Assembly: GCA_910587445.1 (NCBI GenBank)
Contig: CAJULE010000032.1
Location: forward strand, 1,211-19,604
Length of the DNA stretch: 18,394 nucleotides
DNA from: an uncultured Christensenellaceae bacterium
GTDB taxonomy: Bacteria > Bacillota > Clostridia > Christensenellales > Pumilibacteraceae
Reading direction: 5' to 3'
Under the pieces are notes generated by a model. That model did no database searches. It was not told the DNA's origin and was given only the letters and a program-made list of their open reading frames with translations. The position numbers were made by a program, and so were the translations under genes. Below, piece after piece: positions 15,201-18,394 of the stretch. Position 1 is the stretch's first letter. Every line of letters starts with the position of its first letter.

Positions 15201-18066
15201 ACAAATCCGCCGTACCCAAATACAGCTTTGCCCCTATAACCACAGTGAAACGGCTTCCGCTCGTAGCCTGAGCCGTATAGCTGTTTTCGCCCGCCGCAAT
15301 GCCGTTACCCGAAAGAATTATCTCGTCGATAATACGAACGGGCGTAACCGCATAATCGTCTGCGGCATAGCTCAAATCGGGCGTGCCGTTTTCGTCGCAC
15401 GGATAGAGCCTGAAGCGGATCTGATTTATCTTGCTTCCGCCCTCCCAGCCGACCGAAGAATAATCGGTCGTATAGAGATCCTGCAGCAGATGTACTTCCT
15501 TGGGCGTCTCGTTGTAGCTGCGCTTTACGGCAAACATCGCCGTACGTCTCGCCTCCTGCCTGAAGGCATCTACGGAGTTCTGATCGGTAAGCGTCTTAGC
15601 AAGATTTTCGAGTGCGGCCGCGCTCTGCTCCGTAGCAAAGTAATAGACGTAAGGGATCTGCGCGTCCGTAATCAAATCTCTATCGACAAACTTCAAAGGG
15701 TCGACCTGAATGAGCTCGTTATTCATCGTGTTTATGTGTATCGACACATAATATCTCGACGGAGAACGAACCGCCTCCGAAGCGTAGGTCTGAGTTACGC
15801 TTGCGGGAAGAACGGCGATATTGCGAAGAACGCTCGAATCCGTTGCCGGACAGCCGTAACTGAAGCTGCTCGGACTGCCGGAATAGCTTAACTGAAGGGG
15901 CGTGTCTATCGAAACTATCGTAAGCTTTCTCGTCGTATCTTTCAACGAGAACGTAATAGAGGCATTTTTGAAATTGTTGATCCTGTCGTCGGAATCAAAC
16001 GCGGGCGCTATTTTCGACAGCGGCGACGGAGTATCTCCGCTGAGCGTGAACGCCTGATCATAATTGTCGGAGAGCGTGACGCGCGTGTTTTCGTAACCAG
16101 ACAGCGACGCGTCGTTGCCGCTTGCGTCGAAGAACTTTACGAGATCCGACAATACGAATTGCGTATAATAGCCCGGCGTTTTGCTCATATTGAGGCTGAG
16201 TACGGCATTGCCGCTTGCGTCCACCGAGTAGGTCGCGTACTTAAGCAGCGGATCTTTTGCGATGTGCTCTGCCTTAAGCTCGTTCCACTCCGCTTCGGTT
16301 ATGAACTCGAAGCGCGTCGCTTCCACTCTCGCCTCTACGGTGACCGTAAGCTGCGAATCGGAAGTGGATCCGAGCGGCGTGAGCGTGAAGGAAACGGGAG
16401 CGCTTCCGATGTCGGGATCGACGTCGAAATACAGGGTGGCTTTCATCGTGACGTTGTGGCTTCGCTCGTCGTAACCGACAAACCTCGACGTGACCGCGAT
16501 TACGTCGGTCGTGCCCTTTACTATGTCGTGAAAAGCTATGCCTTTGCCGCCGCTCACCTTGAGATAGGCGTTTATTTCCGAGGGTTTTACTTCCGCGTTC
16601 TTATCCGTGAGAATATACGTGACTTCGAGCTCGTTACGTTCCGACCCCGTGATGACCTTTACAGAGTGCGTTTCCGCCACTCTGTCGCCGTAACCGAAAC
16701 GGCTTATGTCATAGCGCACATTCACTTTAAAGCGCATTGTAGTGCCTATAGAGTTCGCGCTATTGTCCGTAATCGTGACGTATGCCGTACCCGGAGAAAG
16801 CGGCTCGAGGGTTATGCCCTGCCCGTTGGAACCCATACGCACTATGGTATTGCCGATAGCCTGACCTTTTTCGTCGGTTATCGAAACCGAGACGTTCTTA
16901 CCCGCCCAGCTCTTCTGAAGTCTCCACGGCGTGACCGCTATGTGAGACTGCAAATCGTAGGCGTTGCGCCCCGTGCCCGTGGCGGCAAGAAGTTCTATTT
17001 CGTCTATGCCGTCGCCCGCAGGCGCATTCTCGGCATTTACGTCGACGGCGTTTTCCATGAGCTTATAGCCCGTAACGACGTCGAAAGCGTCTATGGGATT
17101 GACGATTATCTTGACCGTCTTTGTTATCTCGGGGCTGCCGTTATACCTGTTGCCCGTAACTTTTACCACCGCCGTGCCTACGGAATTTACGCCGAACGAA
17201 AATGCGTTCGACGCCGTGGAATCGGGCGTTATGAGATTTATAGCCGTTTGCTCGCCCACCGTTTCGGCAAGTATGGCGTTCGTGGCATAGCGGCTTCCGC
17301 TGCTCGAAAGCTCGTTCGTCAGACGTACGGTTATGGGCATTTCCCTACCCGTGCCGTCCACTTCGGGGATCTGTTCCATATATACGTTGTAGCTCGTCGA
17401 CGTGGGGCGGTTTATGTACGGCAGGCGAAGCACGGCGTCTATTCCCTCCTCGTCGCTCGGCGTGAGCGCGGCGGGCGGAGTGTTCGCCTGCGTAGTGACG
17501 CGCGTAAATTCGAGCTCTCTCGCACCGACGTCGCGCACCTCTATTTCTATAGTCTTGGTCTGGAACGCGTTCTGTTCCTTGTCTTTGGCATTCGTGCGTA
17601 CCGTTACGGTAGCCTTATTGCCCGAAAGCGCATTCGAATCTATCTTGAATTTGCAATAGTCGTAAACGACCTTCGTATTCTCGTCGGGAGAAAGCGTCGC
17701 GTCGCGGCGGGCTTCCTGCATATCGCTTTCGCTTATTTCGTTCGCGTTCGTTCGCGTGAACTGCGCCGGAAGCACCCATTCGAGCGAGGTGTCGAGCGTG
17801 TCGTCTCCGCTGTAGCCGACAACGGCGCAAAGCGTATATTCCTTTTCGGCGTTGCCCTTTGCCGCTATGAAAGCGTCTCCGTCTTTATAGAGATTGCTCG
17901 TAAGCTCCAGCCCGCTTATCTCACCTGCGGAAGCCGCTGGTTTCAAGATGAACAACAAGAGAAACAGTACGGTCGTCGCAAGCAAAACGCCCATTATAAC
18001 ATAAAAAATTATGTTCTTCTTCTTGTTTACCGGTGACAGTTCTATTACCTTATCCGTGATTGCCAT
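9223..18066 (-). CDS. Giant N-terminally anchored Ig-like (BIG-type) repeat protein
   Basis: 2947 residues. After a basic start (K15-K17), residues 19-41 form one long hydrophobic helix followed by PAASAGE. It is either a signal anchor or a signal peptide cut after ASA, so the rest is outside the membrane. The body is Thr/Ser/Val-rich and Cys-poor, a chain of beta-sandwich modules. Many end in the BIG_2-like pattern (VNSVGTAVVKV, FNDVGSASFKV, YVGVGKSSFTL, VNEVGTTTIFA, FTNVGSVVVSA). Residues from about 2433 on form five related repeats. No LPxTG sorting motif, SLH domain, choline-binding repeats or C-terminal helix is seen; it ends IPASTVVGP. I infer an adhesin, surface-layer or stalk protein held by its N-terminal helix. 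GGAGG lies 9 nt before the ATG. The promoter and a CIRCE element lie upstream, and no other gene shares the transcript. Confidence 0.9.
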   Translation of the reverse strand: MAITDKVIELSPVNKKKNIIFYVIMGVLLATTVLFLLLFILKPAASAGEISGLELTSNLYKDGDAFIAAKGNAEKEYTLCAVVGYSGDDTLDTSLEWVLPAQFTRTNANEISESDMQEARRDATLSPDENTKVVYDYCKFKIDSNALSGNKATVTVRTNAKDKEQNAFQTKTIEIEVRDVGARELEFTRVTTQANTPPAALTPSDEEGIDAVLRLPYINRPTSTSYNVYMEQIPEVDGTGREMPITVRLTNELSSSGSRYATNAILAETVGEQTAINLITPDSTASNAFSFGVNSVGTAVVKVTGNRYNGSPEITKTVKIIVNPIDAFDVVTGYKLMENAVDVNAENAPAGDGIDEIELLAATGTGRNAYDLQSHIAVTPWRLQKSWAGKNVSVSITDEKGQAIGNTIVRMGSNGQGITLEPLSPGTAYVTITDNSANSIGTTMRFKVNVRYDISRFGYGDRVAETHSVKVITGSERNELEVTYILTDKNAEVKPSEINAYLKVSGGKGIAFHDIVKGTTDVIAVTSRFVGYDERSHNVTMKATLYFDVDPDIGSAPVSFTLTPLGSTSDSQLTVTVEARVEATRFEFITEAEWNELKAEHIAKDPLLKYATYSVDASGNAVLSLNMSKTPGYYTQFVLSDLVKFFDASGNDASLSGYENTRVTLSDNYDQAFTLSGDTPSPLSKIAPAFDSDDRINNFKNASITFSLKDTTRKLTIVSIDTPLQLSYSGSPSSFSYGCPATDSSVLRNIAVLPASVTQTYASEAVRSPSRYYVSIHINTMNNELIQVDPLKFVDRDLITDAQIPYVYYFATEQSAAALENLAKTLTDQNSVDAFRQEARRTAMFAVKRSYNETPKEVHLLQDLYTTDYSSVGWEGGSKINQIRFRLYPCDENGTPDLSYAADDYAVTPVRIIDEIILSGNGIAAGENSYTAQATSGSRFTVVIGAKLYLGTADLSEPSGSKVYDYNIDDANLADVQQVSAECNSQSITFSSTANGHTFNMPVVQSNEEPKVVIKYTQNGKETTLVVTVHNRTLPVSGIKLFSDKEMLNEIADGGHVLLNTLKEPLAYDKIYYKINYTGNLSDFISYETVSFYYMDSHLGIAYEPIFPNNDNSIASGGGKFEFTGYITLNAKDNGTSDFYLQSDINKKASSNVHMLGYTPASGIEMADTKTQDKFLSDDGRTDRVSMNIASAEDKPEKSWVLNCFLQEQNTGATGGGTSYEVLLREKGSSTGLVSDLLDWQYNASSRTLTLTSKGKVTEKPLSLEVVVTEYASHEDFKHQLNVFTIEFTVEVTASVYKNVLAIDGGSSFVTDGGAGEIERKLTATLNDGKPEHSPKSGDVTYKLYRGETDITNDVGGHFPFYLVEKSGEWYVGVKNSVFNLDYTYGVSAVAGGVESEKVTLTLSTTAKHIAFTGAANVSDGGTYTSHDVSDTYNLSAEVRNSGTENVLEEALTYSVLQMDGNPFASGNEPASISGGILSFNDVGSASFKVVISSGSLTSLTVNFVLENAVTNIRTTFDGNTSTSGDITLSPVLFGGNSPTLGLSDITLVGKDGKKAYSGAVYEVVWTPNNGVFAYEESTKTITYVGVGKSSFTLRAETYPGSNVYIERTFTLEAVAPTFTAAFADGDTAQVNIMDITANKAFAFNLSSSTSGAVVASVAGDAITSELFSYANNVLTLNYAAFASENLSSVKTYVFTVSATVGGVNASNTVKLYVRVSADKSYTDVLFKVVDTSGGSPVDVTGRTLKLINSGKYELDKISDSAISENFDYTVSGATLSDGKLTFTNVGSVVVSATYTKYGKKFDVGTLSFFVTNDGSQITSSLGIFEAVDGKHYVDYTTDKKTVTYTIDWSKSGRDFADGDFTVHYNSNILSVSDVEYNTAAKTAKWTFTVNEVGTTTIFASSAKDGAYYASEEQSATFYASARPSADSFAVSSNNTNLGPADSGNNSASLTPTFNAPANFAGDYKVEYAIVSGGDYVALGTLSANNEMPVTAKWTYGGGTARIRATLTVLNGYHKDTVIEKYIDITVTGATEGEFTLTQPATPVVLGASDTYQIDATAEAGSGDTNAALKYEITSGSTYASVNAASGLVTADTSSGNGGTVTVKVTATFTRRSELGGGTYTEEGTITLYVAPTKLYSDKTNYNVTAGETVSFTKPYVNIDGTKTYVTSVTYAVSDNTLGSVNGETFVSVVGAGGIVSGGVSVTASVAAGVFSVQNLTLSGGYEVRVLGISAAGGTTPYVTADGNTLELNNSHIELSTSESVTGNVIALETDNADLLINGDDKSKLSVDIGTHRYFGDTAPANIPVKVKVRATGASGTYVGYITVNIVPRKVEVNCDTEEKSKSLKVGESFTVTYTINGEFTTDNSAITDVRMSAAHGTCLATKTLENNATKLVYTYTANSATQEGTSDKAVMKVEICGHVYTLGEIDVTVLSKPVIPTFTPNGELSGDVYTFNHTVTNEKDGTTPTYKYSIITGSEAIVGGAIAANASSFTVKHLKNKVDVVIEVTATITATDGGVHTLTERLEAIEVSAAPAPTFTSSAAKDGDTNNYNITNSVTNNTGAPTYSYRIISGSEAIVGGSIASGATSFTVQSCDDVVTVVIEVTASIPTSYGKEELKFTLEPITVPAKASSQLLSSSVKQGTGDASNEYTIENTVSKYEVTKYEYKVISGSEAIDGRITEVSSDKNKATFTVKPLDKDVYIVIEVTATVKINAFRTETHKATVGPILVAAVPPVFTSSIAKDSAENDKYNIANNVEKVPSGATVEYSYRVLAGSAAIVGTLENNATSFTVKHLDYPVDIVVEVTVTITESGKDPVVLKCVLEPVHVEAEAPDPVFTSSFAQGEGTDENVYTITNALENLPEGATVTYSYAVIAGSEAISGYTDETDNGITAGSDENAHKATFTAVPQSGDVVIYIKVTAAITSAAGGEAQTFTEYLEISIPASTVVGP
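9226..10770 (-). repeat. Five tandem ~97-118-residue repeats at the C-terminus of the giant protein
   Basis: Repeat units begin near 10770, 10476, 10184, 9877 and 9579, giving lengths of about 98, 97, 102, 99 and 118 residues. Each has PxFTSS near its start (PTFTPN or SQLLSS in two), then Y-I-x-N, then a YxVISGSEAIxG core, ATSFTVK, and (V/I)xVIEVTATI. They differ at many positions, so they are old duplications rather than recent copies. The codons for SGSEAI keep CGCTTCGCTTCCCG on the plus strand in at least four units. Confidence 0.85.
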
Positions 18067-18119
18067 TTATAGCACCCTCCGTGTGGAAAGCGGTCATTCC
18101 CTCATGGGACTCCGTTATT

Positions 18120-18148
18120 ATCATACTACATTTATACGCAAATGTCAA
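18120..18148 (-). promoter_or_regulatory. Sigma-A promoter of the giant gene
   Basis: Minus strand: perfect -35 TTGACA (18143-18148), 17-bp spacer, -10 TATGAT (18120-18125). The start near 18113 gives a leader of about 47 nt with GGAGGGTG before the ATG. Confidence 0.8.
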
Positions 18149-18155
18149 TACATTT

Positions 18156-18182
18156 TTAGCACTTTAAGCACGAGAGTGCTAA
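18156..18182. promoter_or_regulatory. CIRCE element (HrcA operator)
   Basis: TTAGCACTT-N9-GAGTGCTAA. It matches the CIRCE consensus TTAGCACTC-N9-GAGTGCTAA at 17 of 18 arm positions with the exact 9-bp spacer. It ends 7 bp upstream of the -35 box of the giant gene. No chaperone gene is in the window. Confidence 0.88.
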
Positions 18183-18194
18183 TTATGTACATTA

Positions 18195-18227
18195 TGTCTT
18201 TTTTGAAAAGACACGGAAAAGTCTATT
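18195..18227. repeat. Diverged half-unit at the edge of the 68-bp array
   Basis: TGTCTTTT-TTG-AAAAGACA (18195-18213) is a perfect 8-bp hairpin. It and the following CGGAAAAGTCTATT align with the second half of the 68-bp unit (CTTTTTGAAAACCGCGGAAA...). Confidence 0.7.
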
Positions 18228-18394
18228 CACCTTTTTTCGAAAAGGTGCTCCAAAAAGAGTATTGCGCTTTTTGAAAACCGCGGAAAATGTTTCTGCACCT
18301 TTTTTCGAAAAGGTGCTCCAAAAAGAGTATTGCGCTTTTTGAAAACCGCGGAAAATGTTTCTGCACCTTTTTTCGAAAAGGTGCTCCAAAAAGA
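18228..18394. repeat. 68-bp tandem repeat array with built-in hairpins, continues past window end
   Basis: Units begin at 18228, 18296 and 18364 and are identical over all visible bases (about 2.5 copies). Each starts with the perfect hairpin CACCTTTT-TTCG-AAAAGGTG and has a weaker second fold around GCGCTTTTTGAAAACCGC. The 68-bp period is not a multiple of three, arguing against coding. There is no gene in 18067-18394. Confidence 0.92.

Noticed and set aside
9280..18036. Long plus-strand open frames opposite the giant gene (for example 9280-10605, 12475-13590, 16159-18036)
   Set aside because: Their products are Arg/Tyr/Cys-rich with no domains, the usual result of reading the complement of a Thr/Ser/Val-rich gene. 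No ribosome sites were seen at the long ones.
18192..18389. 65-residue minus-strand frame across the 68-bp array
   Set aside because: The 68-bp period shifts frame each unit, there is no ribosome site, and the product is only the repeat read in successive frames.

Overview
The window looks like the chromosome of a low-to-mid GC Gram-positive bacterium, most likely an uncultured Clostridia-type Firmicute. The grounds are AAGGAG/GGAGG ribosome sites, sigma-A promoters with 17-bp spacers, a CIRCE (HrcA) operator, a BirA/BioY pair with a 40-bp biotin operator, a YetF (DUF421)/DUF4363 pair, and intergenic spaces filled with short palindromic repeats ending in TCGAAATGACA. No tRNA, rRNA, transposase or CRISPR array was seen. 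Every gene lies on the minus strand except one AT-rich Abi-family gene.

Layout by coordinate: 1-122 is a tandem intergenic repeat. 179-3102 (minus) is a three-gene operon: holA (DNA polymerase III delta), a five-helix orphan membrane protein, and a membrane-anchored M28-peptidase-like lipoprotein that has lost most of its zinc ligands. 3283-4170 (plus) is a lone Abi_2/HEPN-type abortive-infection gene with its own promoter and terminator. 4281-5437 (minus) is a YetF-like membrane protein overlapping a DUF4363 protein. 5543-6217 (minus) is MTA/SAH nucleosidase. 6388-7874 (minus) is birA-bioY, biotin sensing and uptake, behind a perfect 12-16-12 inverted repeat. 7940-8465 is a non-coding block of repeats. 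8470-9006 (minus) is an adenine-type phosphoribosyltransferase. 9007-9221 is more repeats. 9223-18066 (minus) is one giant 2947-residue N-terminally anchored Ig-like repeat protein, almost half the window. 18067-18394 holds its promoter, a near-perfect CIRCE element and a tandem array of 68-bp hairpin-bearing repeats that runs off the end.

Functional links: birA and bioY form a self-regulated biotin unit (no biosynthesis genes are visible here). mtnN and the phosphoribosyltransferase could share adenine salvage, since mtnN releases adenine, but they are separate units. The holA and birA promoters both place the -10 box exactly 6 nt before the start codon, which suggests leaderless transcripts. 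The most unusual points are the CIRCE element beside the promoter of a giant surface-type protein, the apparently dead M28 peptidase coupled to an orphan membrane protein, and the 68-bp hairpin array.
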